From JAJECS01 sp965219705 (GTDB lineage Bacteria; Chloroflexota; UBA11872), in NCBI GenBank assembly GCA_965219705.1, contig OZ244789.1, positions 1,426,001 through 1,490,000 of the forward strand: 64,000 bases of DNA, given 5' to 3'. Below are positions 30,672-39,622 of this stretch, in pieces; position 1 is the first letter of the stretch, and each line of letters begins with the position of its first letter. The notes under the pieces are model-generated. The model was given only the letters and a program-made list of their open reading frames with translations, was not told where the DNA came from and ran no database searches. Position numbers and translations under genes: made by a program.

Positions 30672-32333
30672 CTAGACGCCGGGGTTCCGATAGCGCACGT
30701 GCGCTTCGAGCTTCTCGATTTGGACGGGCTGGGGGCCGGGCGTGCCACGGGCGAGCCGCACGCCAACCAGATTCTCCCCCACTGCAAACTGCTCCGGCTG
30801 GGCCGGGTAGACGAGCCAGCCGTCCTGAATCGAGGGCGGCCCGAGGCGCAGGTTGTTGAGGCGGACCTCCACGCGGTCGGCGATGACGCGGGTGGGGGGA
30901 TCGTTCATCAGGCTGCGGTCGGGGTGGCCGATCTGGGCGATTTCGACCGGGTCCATCCGCTCGCTCGCCGGCAGCGACCGGGCCGCGGGATCCGAAAGCA
31001 GCAGGCGCACGTCCACCGCGGCGAGGTGTTCGGCCTCGCCCGCCAGATCGTCCGCCACGTTGAGCGTCAGCAGGGTATCGGCGGCGCCGTCCCAGGCCAA
31101 CGGGGCGGGCAGCGGCGCGAACATGTTGCTGTTGAAGTACATGTTGCGCGGCGTGTACCAGGCCTCTGGGTTGGGGATGACGATGGGGCCGTGGCCGCCG
31201 CCTCGCCGCTGGATGACGAAGGTCTTGTCCTTGCGCTGGAAGCCGTCGGGCTCGGCCAGTTCGATATAGGCCGTGCGCTGGGCTTCGGCGGCCGGCCAGT
31301 TCAAGGCTTTAAGGCCGATGCGCTCGGCCGACTCCAGCGTGCTGTGCTCCCAGTTGAAGGTCTGCACGCCGTCGGCGCCCTGGTGGAACCAGTTGGCGAA
31401 CACGCCGCGGAAGACCTCGATCGGCGGCCACATATAGCCGTCGGAGGAGTGGTGGTCGTCGATGGCGGGGTAGAGCTTGATCGGCGTTCCCGCCGTGATG
31501 CGGCGAAACGCAGGGATGTCCACGTCAAACGAGCGACAGCCCATCACGATGAGGTCGACCAGCAGCTCGCGCGCCCAGGACTCGATATCGATGCCGTCGA
31601 AATGGCAGCCCATGAGGTTTTCGGGCACGCGCACGGCCAGCAGCAGCGGGCGGCCCCGGGCGCGCGCCACGTCCAGGGTCATGCGGCGCACCTTGCGCAT
31701 GAAGTCGGTCAGCCGGTGCCGCAGCTCCCACTGCCGCCCCCAGGGCAGCACCAGCGGAATGCGGGCGAAATCGAGCGTGATGCCGTCGAAGTCGTAGTCC
31801 TCGGCGACTTCGCGCAGGATCGCGAGCTTGTAGTCGTGGACCTCGTCGAGGGCAAAGTTCCAATAGCCGTTGGCGTTCCAGGTGTTCATGAGCAGCTCGG
31901 GATGCTGCTCTTTCATGGGGATGGGGCTCACCGGCCCCAGGTCGTTGTCGGAGCCGTTGATGCGGTAGAGGTAGAAGTTCTCGAGGCCGCGCTGCCGGGA
32001 CGCCTCTAGGAAGACGCGCATGATGTTGATGCCGTCGTCGGCCCAGCGGCGGAAGCCGGGAGCGTCGATCAGCGGCTGGGTGCGGCTGGGAAAGGGGGCC
32101 TGATGCCCTTCGTTCCAGTCCCACCACATGCTGTCGAGGTGCAGCGCGGGGTCGTCGGCCCACTCGAACTTGAAGGCCAAGAGATCGTCGATCTCCTTGG
32201 CGGGGAAGTTGGCGCCGTCGCCCATGATCACGTCGAAGTGGACCACGATGCGCCGGTGGCGCTCGATGGCCGCGAGGTGGTCGGGCGAGAGCGTCACGCG
32301 GGCGTTCCCCGGCGACGTGAGCGGCTCAGACAT
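30672..32333 (-). CDS. Putative glycoside-hydrolase-like TIM-barrel protein
   Basis: 553-residue protein of a poorly characterised family resembling 'family 10-like' glycosyl hydrolases. It has a barrel strand with acidic residues DYDFDGITLDFARIPL, DGIDIESWARELLVDLIVMG, PIKLYPAIDDHHSSDGYMWP and FHQGADGVQTFNWEHSTLES, followed by a beta-rich C-terminal region. No signal peptide. ATG 32333 is chosen because homology starts there; an upstream extension reads into the region between divergent genes. It lies head to head with a transaldolase-family gene and upstream of a VOC gene, suggesting carbohydrate catabolism, by inference. Confidence 0.6.
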   Translation of the reverse strand: MSEPLTSPGNARVTLSPDHLAAIERHRRIVVHFDVIMGDGANFPAKEIDDLLAFKFEWADDPALHLDSMWWDWNEGHQAPFPSRTQPLIDAPGFRRWADDGINIMRVFLEASRQRGLENFYLYRINGSDNDLGPVSPIPMKEQHPELLMNTWNANGYWNFALDEVHDYKLAILREVAEDYDFDGITLDFARIPLVLPWGRQWELRHRLTDFMRKVRRMTLDVARARGRPLLLAVRVPENLMGCHFDGIDIESWARELLVDLIVMGCRSFDVDIPAFRRITAGTPIKLYPAIDDHHSSDGYMWPPIEVFRGVFANWFHQGADGVQTFNWEHSTLESAERIGLKALNWPAAEAQRTAYIELAEPDGFQRKDKTFVIQRRGGGHGPIVIPNPEAWYTPRNMYFNSNMFAPLPAPLAWDGAADTLLTLNVADDLAGEAEHLAAVDVRLLLSDPAARSLPASERMDPVEIAQIGHPDRSLMNDPPTRVIADRVEVRLNNLRLGPPSIQDGWLVYPAQPEQFAVGENLVGVRLARGTPGPQPVQIEKLEAHVRYRNPGV

Positions 32334-32523
32334 GCGGCCCCTGGCGCGCAGCGAAGCCCCTTCACGGTGCGCCGCCGCCGTCCCGCCGTCAACCGCGCCC
32401 GGAGCGTCCGAGCCACCGGCCGCCATCGGATATCCTGGCAGCCAGGCGGGAGGCGTGGCTCGTGGATGGGTGCGCCCGGAACCGTCCCGCGCGCCGAGCG
32501 GGATCGATCGGCCGGAGGCGACG

Positions 32524-33573
32524 ATGCGAGAGGGATATTTTCACCGCGTCCAACGGGAGACGGCGACGCGAGTGTGGGTAAACAATCCGACGGCGGAGGA
32601 CCTGTGCGCGTCCATTGGCGCCGGGGCGGTCGCGGGGACCACGAATCCAACCTACGGCTCCGTCCTGCTCAAGCGCGAGCCCGAATACGTCGAGCCGATC
32701 ATCGACGAGGTGTTTGCGGTCGAGTCCGACCTCTATCGGGCGGCGGACGCGATCTATCAGCGCATCTCACGGCGGTTCATGGAAGGCTTCCTGCCGCAGT
32801 GGGAGTCGAGCGGCGGCGCCTGGGGTTTCGTGACCATGCAGGACGACCCTCGCCTCGATGAAGACCCGGACCTGATCGTGGACGCCGCCCTGCGGCACCG
32901 TGAGGTGGCGCCGAACTTTATGGCCAAGATCCCGGTGATCGAGTCGGGAATGGAGGCCATGCGGCGGCTGGTGCACCTCAACATCCCGATGTGCGCCACG
33001 GAGTGCTTCGCCGTGTCGCAGGCCGTGACCATGTGCGAGACCTACGAAAAGGCCGCGGATGCCAGCGGCAACGCGCCGCCGTTCTTCATCACGCATATCA
33101 CGGGCATGCTGGACGCGGAGCTGCAGGCGCAGGTCGCGGAGCAGGAGATGGACATCGCGCCGGAGTTGCTGCACAAGGCCGGCACGGTCGTCGCGCGGCG
33201 GCAGTACCGCGTGCTGAAAGAGCGAGGATTCCGCACGCTCATGCTGGGCGGCGCGGTGCGTGGGACGCACCACTACACGGAGTTCGTGGGCGGCGACGCG
33301 CACGTGACGATGAACTGGTCGACGTTCGACGAGTTGATCCAGGAGGACGGGCCGGTCGTCGACCGCATCCACGCGATCGACGCGCCCGCCGACATCGCGG
33401 AACTGCGGGAGAAGATCCCGGATTTCCGCCGCGCCTTCGACGACGACGGCCTGACGCCGCCCGAGTTCAAGGACTATTCCGCGCTGGTGCGGTTCCGCAA
33501 CTACTTCATCGACGGCTGCGAGCACCTGGACGCCGAGATCGCCAAACGGCGCTCAGCCGCGGCGGTGGCTTAG
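32524..33573 (+). CDS. Transaldolase-family protein
   Basis: 349-residue TIM-barrel Schiff-base aldolase. N-terminal ATRVWVNNPTAEDLCASIGA and GTTNPTYGSVL match the transaldolase start (S-D-N-P...T-T-N-P), the likely Schiff-base Lys is in NFMAKIPVIE, and ATECFAVSQAV and GNAPPFFITHITG follow. It is longer than TalB-type enzymes and may use another substrate. ATG 32524 precedes the fold directly. The 190-base gap to the divergent gene at 32333 would hold both promoters. Confidence 0.82.
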   Translation: MREGYFHRVQRETATRVWVNNPTAEDLCASIGAGAVAGTTNPTYGSVLLKREPEYVEPIIDEVFAVESDLYRAADAIYQRISRRFMEGFLPQWESSGGAWGFVTMQDDPRLDEDPDLIVDAALRHREVAPNFMAKIPVIESGMEAMRRLVHLNIPMCATECFAVSQAVTMCETYEKAADASGNAPPFFITHITGMLDAELQAQVAEQEMDIAPELLHKAGTVVARRQYRVLKERGFRTLMLGGAVRGTHHYTEFVGGDAHVTMNWSTFDELIQEDGPVVDRIHAIDAPADIAELREKIPDFRRAFDDDGLTPPEFKDYSALVRFRNYFIDGCEHLDAEIAKRRSAAAVA

Positions 33574-33735
33574 GGGCGATCCAGCGCGGCGCGGAGACAC
33601 GGCGCCGATGCGCCGTCGTCTGGCGTGGAGCATGCGGTGCAAGGCCGGGATGGTGCGGCAGGGGAGTTGGCGCGGGAGGACGGAGCGCAAGTCGAGTGCT
33701 CGCTGCACGCGGCGTGTTGAAGGGAGATCGGGCTG

Positions 33736-34056
33736 ATGGTTGGGGCAGTGCTCGCGCTGATAGGGCTCGCGCTTGGACTGATACAGAACGTGCTCGCAGT
33801 GCTGCTCCAGGGGCTGAGCGCACTGGTTCTGGGGGCGATCGGGCTGATACTGGGGACGCTGGTACCAGGGTTGCTCCGAGGCATACGGGCGGTGGCCGCA
33901 CTGCCGGCCAAGGGGGTGCGCGGACTGGTGCGGAAGGTGCGCGGAAAGGGCCGGGGCAGCGGACCGTCGAGGAGCACTGGGGACGAACCCCGCGGATCAG
34001 CCGGCGGCGGCCCCGAGGATGCGCAGGGTGACCGCCATGGCGTCGTCGAGCCATGA
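33736..34056 (+). CDS. Small hydrophobic protein with basic tail (doubtful)
   Basis: 106 residues: residues 3-48 are nearly all hydrophobic with repeated LIGLALGLI and AIGLILGTL glycine-spaced helices, then a basic segment (KGVRGLVRKVRGKGRG). GGGAG lies 12 bases upstream of the ATG. The last 60 bases overlap the 3' end of the convergent Fic gene, so the true C-terminus may be chance. It could be a membrane-active peptide or not a gene at all. The 162 bases before it hold nothing recognised. Confidence 0.35.
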   Translation: MVGAVLALIGLALGLIQNVLAVLLQGLSALVLGAIGLILGTLVPGLLRGIRAVAALPAKGVRGLVRKVRGKGRGSGPSRSTGDEPRGSAGGGPEDAQGDRHGVVEP

Positions 34057-35559
34057 CTCAAGGTCGCGGCGCAGCTGCTCGCCGGCGTCGGCTTCGCTGA
34101 AGGTGAACTCCGAGTCGATACAGTGCACGAGCTCTCGATCCACGTGCTGCTGATCAGCGCTGTGGTCGTCGGCTGAGGCCCGATGAAGAAGCTCGGCGAA
34201 TGCGGATACAGCCATAATCCCGGAAACAGGCAAGCCGTAATGATGCAACGAGACGACCATTCGCAGCCGGTCTTCGTCTAACGTAAGGTCTGATCTGATC
34301 CAGTATTTGTTCTCTGATTGGTTGGGCCAATAGTCGAGCCTGCGCGCGGTTTGCAAGATTTGGTAGCTCCACCAGTGGCCGCGGGCCGGGACATCGTGGG
34401 AGCCGCCGGACACCACTCGCCAAGAGAAGGGCACGCGCAGCGCATCGAATTCGTCTTGCGCCTCGCCGAGCCGGGTCTCGATGGCGGCGGTCATCAGCGG
34501 GATCAGGTCTTCGGCGACTTGGTTGACTTGGCGGCGCTGCTCAAGGATCTCGGCCCGATGGCGCTGCCGCCGTGCGGCGACGAGGGCGGCGACATCGCGA
34601 GTGCGGCTGGCGGCGCCGGCGGCGGGCATCTGCTCGGCGGCGGCTTTGGCGGCGTCGGACACGGCGCCCAGTAGGTCCTGGCGTAAGCGATGGCTGAGCA
34701 GCTTGATGAACGGTTCGAGGCGCCCGGCGTCAGCCTGCTCCAGGGCATCCAAGTAGGCCTCACGGTCGTCGCGGCGGATGTGGAGCGGGAAGTAGCCTCC
34801 CTTGACTAGCACCATTGACGCCAGGAGGCGCGCGACGCGGCCGTTGCCGTCCTGGAAGGGATGGATTTGGACGAAGCGATGATGCAACCAGGCAGCTTTG
34901 ACTACCGTGTGTTCGTCCATCTCCTCGAACAGGCGGATCAGCTCGTCCATCTGCGAAGCCACCTGCTCCACGGGCGCGTATTCGTGGATTCCACCGCCAG
35001 GCAATAGCGGATTGTTTGGCTGGGTCTTGTAGGTGCCGTGCTGGAGCGGAATTTCCTTTTTATTTCCGAACTGGTCGACAGCTGTGAAAGTTGCCTGCGA
35101 GGCCGTGACCAGTGCATGGAGCTCGCGGATATAGCCGGTGGTAAGATCGCGTTGGGTTTGACCGATGTAGTCCATGATGAAGTCCAGACCGCGGAGGTGG
35201 TCACGCAGCATACTGAGTGTCGAATCAGGGACCGATTCGCCAGCGCGGTCGACCGTGTCCCGCGTGAACCCGTGCGTCACAAGGGTCTGCGTGAGGCCGC
35301 GGTCGAGCTCGTAGAGGCCTTCAATGATGCCGGTCTCCACAGCTATATCACGCTTTAGACGGTTGACAAACCGATCGATAACGTTGCGGTCAAGTTCAAG
35401 CTTAGTATGATCCCATATACTGCGGATGGTATCGAGACGTGCGAGATTTACGGTGGTCTCATGGTCGGCGACAGCGCCTAAGGACGTGATGGGGCGCCAG
35501 GAGGTCTCTTGCATGGTCTTTGACGCGGCGGGCGAGTGGGCGAATAGTGTAGCGACCAT
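33997..35559 (-). CDS. Fic-domain AMP-transferase (N-terminal inhibitory helix)
   Basis: 520-residue Fic protein, expected to transfer AMP from ATP to a target hydroxyl. The active-site motif HPFQDGNGR (233-241) has the catalytic His and all phosphate-binding residues. The inhibitory motif (S/T)xxxE(G/N) is present as TGIIEG at 76-81, so this is a class II, self-inhibited enzyme. The 180-residue C-terminal part contains a helical region and a winged-helix-like segment (LTLDEDRLRMVVSLHHYGLP) that may bind a target or DNA. No antitoxin gene is beside it. It overlaps the small hydrophobic frame tail to tail. Confidence 0.9.
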   Translation of the reverse strand: MVATLFAHSPAASKTMQETSWRPITSLGAVADHETTVNLARLDTIRSIWDHTKLELDRNVIDRFVNRLKRDIAVETGIIEGLYELDRGLTQTLVTHGFTRDTVDRAGESVPDSTLSMLRDHLRGLDFIMDYIGQTQRDLTTGYIRELHALVTASQATFTAVDQFGNKKEIPLQHGTYKTQPNNPLLPGGGIHEYAPVEQVASQMDELIRLFEEMDEHTVVKAAWLHHRFVQIHPFQDGNGRVARLLASMVLVKGGYFPLHIRRDDREAYLDALEQADAGRLEPFIKLLSHRLRQDLLGAVSDAAKAAAEQMPAAGAASRTRDVAALVAARRQRHRAEILEQRRQVNQVAEDLIPLMTAAIETRLGEAQDEFDALRVPFSWRVVSGGSHDVPARGHWWSYQILQTARRLDYWPNQSENKYWIRSDLTLDEDRLRMVVSLHHYGLPVSGIMAVSAFAELLHRASADDHSADQQHVDRELVHCIDSEFTFSEADAGEQLRRDLESWLDDAMAVTLRILGAAAG

Positions 35560-35583
35560 GACGCGACGAACAAGGCACTAGGT

Positions 35584-36489
35584 ATGACGACTGACGAGCA
35601 CGCGGGGAACCCGTTCGCGGTCGAGGGCCGCTGGTATCGCGGCAACCTGCACACACACTCCACCAACTCCGACGGCCGCAAGTCCGTCGAGGACGCGGTG
35701 GGCTGGTACCGCGACAACGGCTACGACTTCATGGCGCTCACCGACCACCGGGTGCTGAGCGACACGTCGGCGCTGACGACGGACGACTTCATCACGATTC
35801 CGGGCATGGAGATGCACGGACCGGATCCATGGTTGGGCATCAACTACCACATCGTGGGGCTGGGGATGCACAGCTTCGAGCGATCCGACGACACATGGGG
35901 CCCGCAGGAGGCCATCGACCGCGTGAACGCCGACGGCGGGCTGGCCATCCTGGCGCATCCCTACTGGCTCGGGCAGACCGCCGCTGACATGAGCGAGCTG
36001 GAAGGCTTCGCGGGGATGGAGGTCTTCAATTCCATCACCGACCGCGACCGGGCCAAAGGGCTTTCCGCGGTGCACTGGGACGATTATGGGGACACGCTGG
36101 GAATCACCTGGGGCTTCGCCACCGACGACACACACTGGATCATGGACGAGGAGGGCCGAGGCTGGGTGATGGTGCGCACGACCGACTTCAGCCAGCGCGG
36201 CCTGCTCGAGGCCATGCGCGCGGGACATTTCTACGCCTCGATGGGTCCCGAACTGCACGACGTGCAGATCAGCGACACCCACGTGCGGGTGCGCTGCTCG
36301 CCGGCGCGGCGCGTGAGCCTGGTGACGGCCCGGGCGGGCGGAACCAGCCGACACGCGGACGGCGGCGAGCCGCTGACCGAGGTCACGTTCGAGCGGCGCG
36401 AGGCTCCGGCGTACCCCGAGCGCTACATCCGCATCGAAGTCGAGGACACCGAGGGGCGCGTCGCCTGGTCGAACCCGCGGCCGGTCTGA
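35584..36489 (+). CDS. PHP-domain metal-dependent phosphoesterase
   Basis: 301 residues. The PHP motif GNLHTHSTNSDGRKS gives the H-x-H and Asp metal ligands; ALTDHRVL, GMEMHG, ILAHPYW and the later VHWDDYGD and GFATDDTHW supply further ligands. Such proteins hydrolyse nucleotides or sugar phosphates or act as CehA/McbA-like hydrolases; the TWGFATDDTHW segment resembles the CehA-type group. No signal peptide. It starts 24 bases from the divergent Fic gene, so the promoters must overlap. Confidence 0.85.
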   Translation: MTTDEHAGNPFAVEGRWYRGNLHTHSTNSDGRKSVEDAVGWYRDNGYDFMALTDHRVLSDTSALTTDDFITIPGMEMHGPDPWLGINYHIVGLGMHSFERSDDTWGPQEAIDRVNADGGLAILAHPYWLGQTAADMSELEGFAGMEVFNSITDRDRAKGLSAVHWDDYGDTLGITWGFATDDTHWIMDEEGRGWVMVRTTDFSQRGLLEAMRAGHFYASMGPELHDVQISDTHVRVRCSPARRVSLVTARAGGTSRHADGGEPLTEVTFERREAPAYPERYIRIEVEDTEGRVAWSNPRPV

Positions 36490-36566
36490 GGCGCGGCGAG
36501 CCTCAAAGTCTTGCCCGAGAAGGACGGCACCACATCAAGCTCTTCCTGAAGATTGCGCTGTTCACC

Positions 36567-37016
36567 GTGGTGGTGCCGGGCACGGTCGCGGTGCTCGTTC
36601 CGTTCCTTCTCGGCGGTGACCGGACGGTCGCCGGTGGGGCAATGCTCGGGCTGGCCGCGTGCCTCTTCGCGCTCGGTGTTGGGCTCTATCTGCGCGCTGT
36701 GTGGGACTTCGCGGTGCTTGGCAAGGGAACTCCCGCCCCAATCGACGCACCAAAACGGCTTGTCGTCCAAGGGATCTACCGCTACACGCGCAACCCCTTG
36801 TACATCTCGATGCTGACGGTGATCGCCGGGTGGGCCGCCCTCTTCGGAACGGCGGTTCTTCTGGCGTATGCGGCCGGACTGTTCGTCGTGTACTCGCTGT
36901 TCATACGCCTCCACGAAGAGCCGCGCCTGGCGCGCGAGTTCGGCGATGAATACGCGGCATACGTGGAACAAGTCGGCCGCTGGCTGCCCCGACTTCCCCG
37001 CCGGAGGGTCAACTAA
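36567..37016 (+). CDS. Isoprenylcysteine carboxyl methyltransferase-like membrane protein
   Basis: 149 residues from GTG 36567, with four hydrophobic helices and the ICMT/PEMT signature: GIYRYTRNPLYISM, then EEPRLAREFGDEYAAYVEQV and RWLP. These enzymes methylate small molecules or lipids with AdoMet inside the membrane; the bacterial substrate is usually unknown. The true start may lie further upstream: the first helix appears to begin at KLFLKIALFTVVVPG, before the first ATG/GTG, where only rare start codons (CTG, ATC) are in frame. The stop is 65 bases from the convergent tpiA. Confidence 0.8.
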   Translation: MVVPGTVAVLVPFLLGGDRTVAGGAMLGLAACLFALGVGLYLRAVWDFAVLGKGTPAPIDAPKRLVVQGIYRYTRNPLYISMLTVIAGWAALFGTAVLLAYAAGLFVVYSLFIRLHEEPRLAREFGDEYAAYVEQVGRWLPRLPRRRVN

Positions 37017-37081
37017 GCCGGCGGGCCTGCCGCTTGGCGCCTTCCCGTGCTTGCTGCCGGTCGGGGCTTCGCGAAAAACCG

Positions 37082-37846
37082 CTACGAAGCCGCGCTGCGG
37101 GCGATGGCGATTAAGTCCGACGCCTTGAGACTGGCGCCGCCAACCAGCGCCCCATCCACGCCTTCCTGCGTAAGAAGCTCGCGCGCGTTCGCCGGGGACA
37201 CGCTGCCACCGTAGAGCACGCGCGTGCGCTGGCCCGCCGCGGCGTCCAGCGCGCCGCTCAGGGCCTCGCGGATCCAGCCGATGGCTTCCACCGCCTGCTC
37301 GGGGGTCGCCATGCGGCCCGTGCCGATGGCCCACACCGGCTCATAGGCCAGCACCAGCGGCTCGGCGGCGGCGGAATCGAGCCCGTCAAGGGCGGCCCGC
37401 ACTTGCGCCGTGACGGTCGCCCGCGCTCCACCGGCGTCGCGCACGGGCTCGGTCTCGCCCACGCAAACAATCGGCGTGAGACCGGCGGCGAGAGCCGCTT
37501 GGAGCTTGCGGTTCACCATCTCGTCGGTCTCGCCGAAGTCGGCGCGCCGTTCCGAGTGGCCCACGATCACCACTTCCGCCACGCCGGCCAGCATCGGGGC
37601 CGAGATCTCACCGGTGAACGCGCCCGCGTCGACCCAGTGCATGTTTTGCGCGCCCACCCGCACCGGCGTGCCGGCCACGGCGCGCGCGACGTCGGTCACC
37701 GCGATCGCGGGCGGGCAGAGCACGAGCTCAACGCCGGCCGGCGGCTCGGCGCGGATGATCGCGCGGGCCAACTCGACGGCCGACTGCGGCGTCGTGTGCA
37801 TCTTCCAGTTACCGGCCACGAGCGGCCGGCGCTGGTTCGGCGTCAC
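37082..37846 (-). CDS. tpiA: Triosephosphate isomerase
   Basis: 254-residue glycolytic enzyme interconverting dihydroxyacetone phosphate and glyceraldehyde 3-phosphate. All landmarks: NWKMH with the active-site Asn and Lys, VIVGHSERR with the electrophilic His, AYEPVWAIGTG with the catalytic Glu and flexible loop, and LYGGSVSPANA with the phosphate-binding GG. GTG 37846 shares its first base with the stop of the upstream gene. Co-transcribed with a sugar nucleotidyltransferase and ftsY; pgk and gap are 8 kb away. Confidence 0.97.
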   Translation of the reverse strand: MTPNQRRPLVAGNWKMHTTPQSAVELARAIIRAEPPAGVELVLCPPAIAVTDVARAVAGTPVRVGAQNMHWVDAGAFTGEISAPMLAGVAEVVIVGHSERRADFGETDEMVNRKLQAALAAGLTPIVCVGETEPVRDAGGARATVTAQVRAALDGLDSAAAEPLVLAYEPVWAIGTGRMATPEQAVEAIGWIREALSGALDAAAGQRTRVLYGGSVSPANARELLTQEGVDGALVGGASLKASDLIAIARSAAS

Positions 37847-38583
37847 TACCGATCGATCCGGTTGGCGCCCTGCTCGGCCACCAGGTTGCACGCCATGAGG
37901 TAGTGGTCGATGGACTCGCCGCAGTCGGCCCAATAGCCCTCCAGCAGGTCATGCGTCATCTCGCCGCGGGCGAGGTAGGCGTTGTTGAGGTCCGTGACCT
38001 CGAGTTCGCCGCGGGCTGACCGATCGAGCTGGCGCACAAGGTCGAAGGCGTGCTCGTCGTAGAAGTAGATGCCCGTCACCGCGAGGTTCGAAGGCGGGTG
38101 CTCGGGCTTCTCGACGAACTGCACGATGCGGTCGCCGTCCAACTCTGCGACGCCGTAGGCCTGGGGATTCTCAACCTCGGTCAGCAGCACCTTGGCGCCG
38201 GCCGGCTGGGCCTCGAAGCTGCGCGCGGACGCCAGGATGTTGCCGCCGATGATGTTGTCGCCCAGGATCACCAGCATGCGGTCGCGGCCGACGAACGGCT
38301 CGGCGAGGCCGATGGCTTCCGCAATACCGCCGGCGCCCTCCTGGTAGGTGAACCCCAGGTGCTCGATGCCGAAGGCGCGGCCGCTGCCGAGGAGCTGCAG
38401 AAAGTCTCCGGCGCTTGAGCCGCTGGTCACGATCAGGATCTCGGTGACCCCGGCGTTCACCAGCGTTTCGATGGGGTAGTAGATCATCGGCTTGTCGTAG
38501 ACGGGCAGCAGCTGCTTGTTGGTGACGCGCGTCAGGGGATCGAGGCGCGAGCCGGTGCCGCCGGCCAGAATGACGCCCTTCAT
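37846..38583 (-). CDS. rfbA: Glucose-1-phosphate thymidylyltransferase-type nucleotidyltransferase
   Basis: 245-residue enzyme activating a sugar 1-phosphate with dTTP (or another NTP) for cell-surface polysaccharides. MKGVILAGGTGSRLDPLTRV is the nucleotide-binding start; NKQLLPVYDKPMIYYPI, VILGDNIIGGN, VEKPEHPPSNLAVTGIYFYD and GYWADCGESIDHYLMA follow. It is about 45 residues shorter than RmlA, matching the short archaeal/Chloroflexota-type enzymes. ATGA overlap with ftsY and one-base overlap with tpiA show a tight operon. No other dTDP-rhamnose gene is near. Confidence 0.9.
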   Translation of the reverse strand: MKGVILAGGTGSRLDPLTRVTNKQLLPVYDKPMIYYPIETLVNAGVTEILIVTSGSSAGDFLQLLGSGRAFGIEHLGFTYQEGAGGIAEAIGLAEPFVGRDRMLVILGDNIIGGNILASARSFEAQPAGAKVLLTEVENPQAYGVAELDGDRIVQFVEKPEHPPSNLAVTGIYFYDEHAFDLVRQLDRSARGELEVTDLNNAYLARGEMTHDLLEGYWADCGESIDHYLMACNLVAEQGANRIDR

Positions 38584-39533
38584 GCGCCGCGCTCCGTGGC
38601 GCCGTCGCTCGCCAGCACCGCGGCGGCAAACTCCTGCGGGTCGAACACGGCGAAATCCTCGGGCCGCTCGCCGGTGCCGATGAACTTGATCGGCACGCCA
38701 AGCGCGCGGGTCACGGCGAACGCCACGCCGCCTTTGGCCGAGCTGTCGAGTTTCGAGACGATCACGCCGGTCACATCCACGGCTTCGCGGAACCCGTGAG
38801 CTTGGCGCAGGCCGTTTTGCCCGGTCAAGGCGTCCAGCACCAGCAGCACCTCATGCGGCGCCCCGGGTACCTGCCGCGCCGCCACGCGGCGCACCTTGGT
38901 CAGCTCGTTCATCAGGTTGAGATTCGTGTGCTGACGCCCCGCGGTGTCGGCGATGACGTAGTCGACGCCGCGCGCCTTGGCGGCGTCCAGGGCGTCGTAG
39001 ACCACCGCCCCTGGGTCGCTGCCCGGCTGATGCGCCACCACCGGCGCGCCCACACGGTCGCCCCAGATGCGGAGCTGGTCGATCGCGCCGGCGCGGTAGG
39101 TGTCGGCCGCGGCCAGGAGCACGGAATACCCGTGGCTCTGGAGCAGCGTCGCCAGCTTGGCGATGGAGGTCGTCTTGCCCGCGCCGTTGACGCCCACCAC
39201 CAGCACGACCTGCGGCGGCTCGCCCGCCGCAAATTCGCGCTCGCCGCTGCCGAGTTCGGCGGCCAGGCGCTCGCCCAGCAGTTCCCGGGCGGCCGCGGGA
39301 TCCTTGATGCGCGCGTCTTGCGCGGCGTCGGTCAGCGTGTCGACGAGCTCCAGCGACAGCTCCGGACCGATATCCGCCTGGATCAGTAGCTCCTCGAGCG
39401 CCTCCCAGTCACCGTCGGCCAGGCCGCCGCGGTCGAACCAGCGCCGCAGGCCGCCGCCAAAGCGACGGCGGGTGGGCGCCGCGCTGGTCTCGACGGACGC
39501 TTCCTTCCCTCGCCGCAGCCGGCGCAGGAGCAT
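38580..39533 (-). CDS. ftsY: Signal recognition particle receptor FtsY
   Basis: 317-residue SRP GTPase that docks SRP-ribosome complexes at the membrane. The N-terminal helical domain is short and basic (MLLRRLRRGK), without the long acidic domain of E. coli. GTPase motifs: GVNGAGKTTSIAKLA (G1), DTYRAGAIDQL (G2), DTAGRQHTNLNLMNEL (G3), SKLDSSAKGGVAF (G4), GTGERPEDFAVFDP (G5). ATG 39533 is chosen because the basic start fits; 24 further upstream codons lack support. First gene of ftsY-rfbA-tpiA. Confidence 0.96.
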   Translation of the reverse strand: MLLRRLRRGKEASVETSAAPTRRRFGGGLRRWFDRGGLADGDWEALEELLIQADIGPELSLELVDTLTDAAQDARIKDPAAARELLGERLAAELGSGEREFAAGEPPQVVLVVGVNGAGKTTSIAKLATLLQSHGYSVLLAAADTYRAGAIDQLRIWGDRVGAPVVAHQPGSDPGAVVYDALDAAKARGVDYVIADTAGRQHTNLNLMNELTKVRRVAARQVPGAPHEVLLVLDALTGQNGLRQAHGFREAVDVTGVIVSKLDSSAKGGVAFAVTRALGVPIKFIGTGERPEDFAVFDPQEFAAAVLASDGATERGA

Positions 39534-39622
39534 TCCTAGCTCCCGGCGTGCGCGCGGGCCGCGCGTCGTGCGACGATGGAGCGGTACACACGGACCATCG
39601 ACCACACCAGTGGGAGCGCAAC

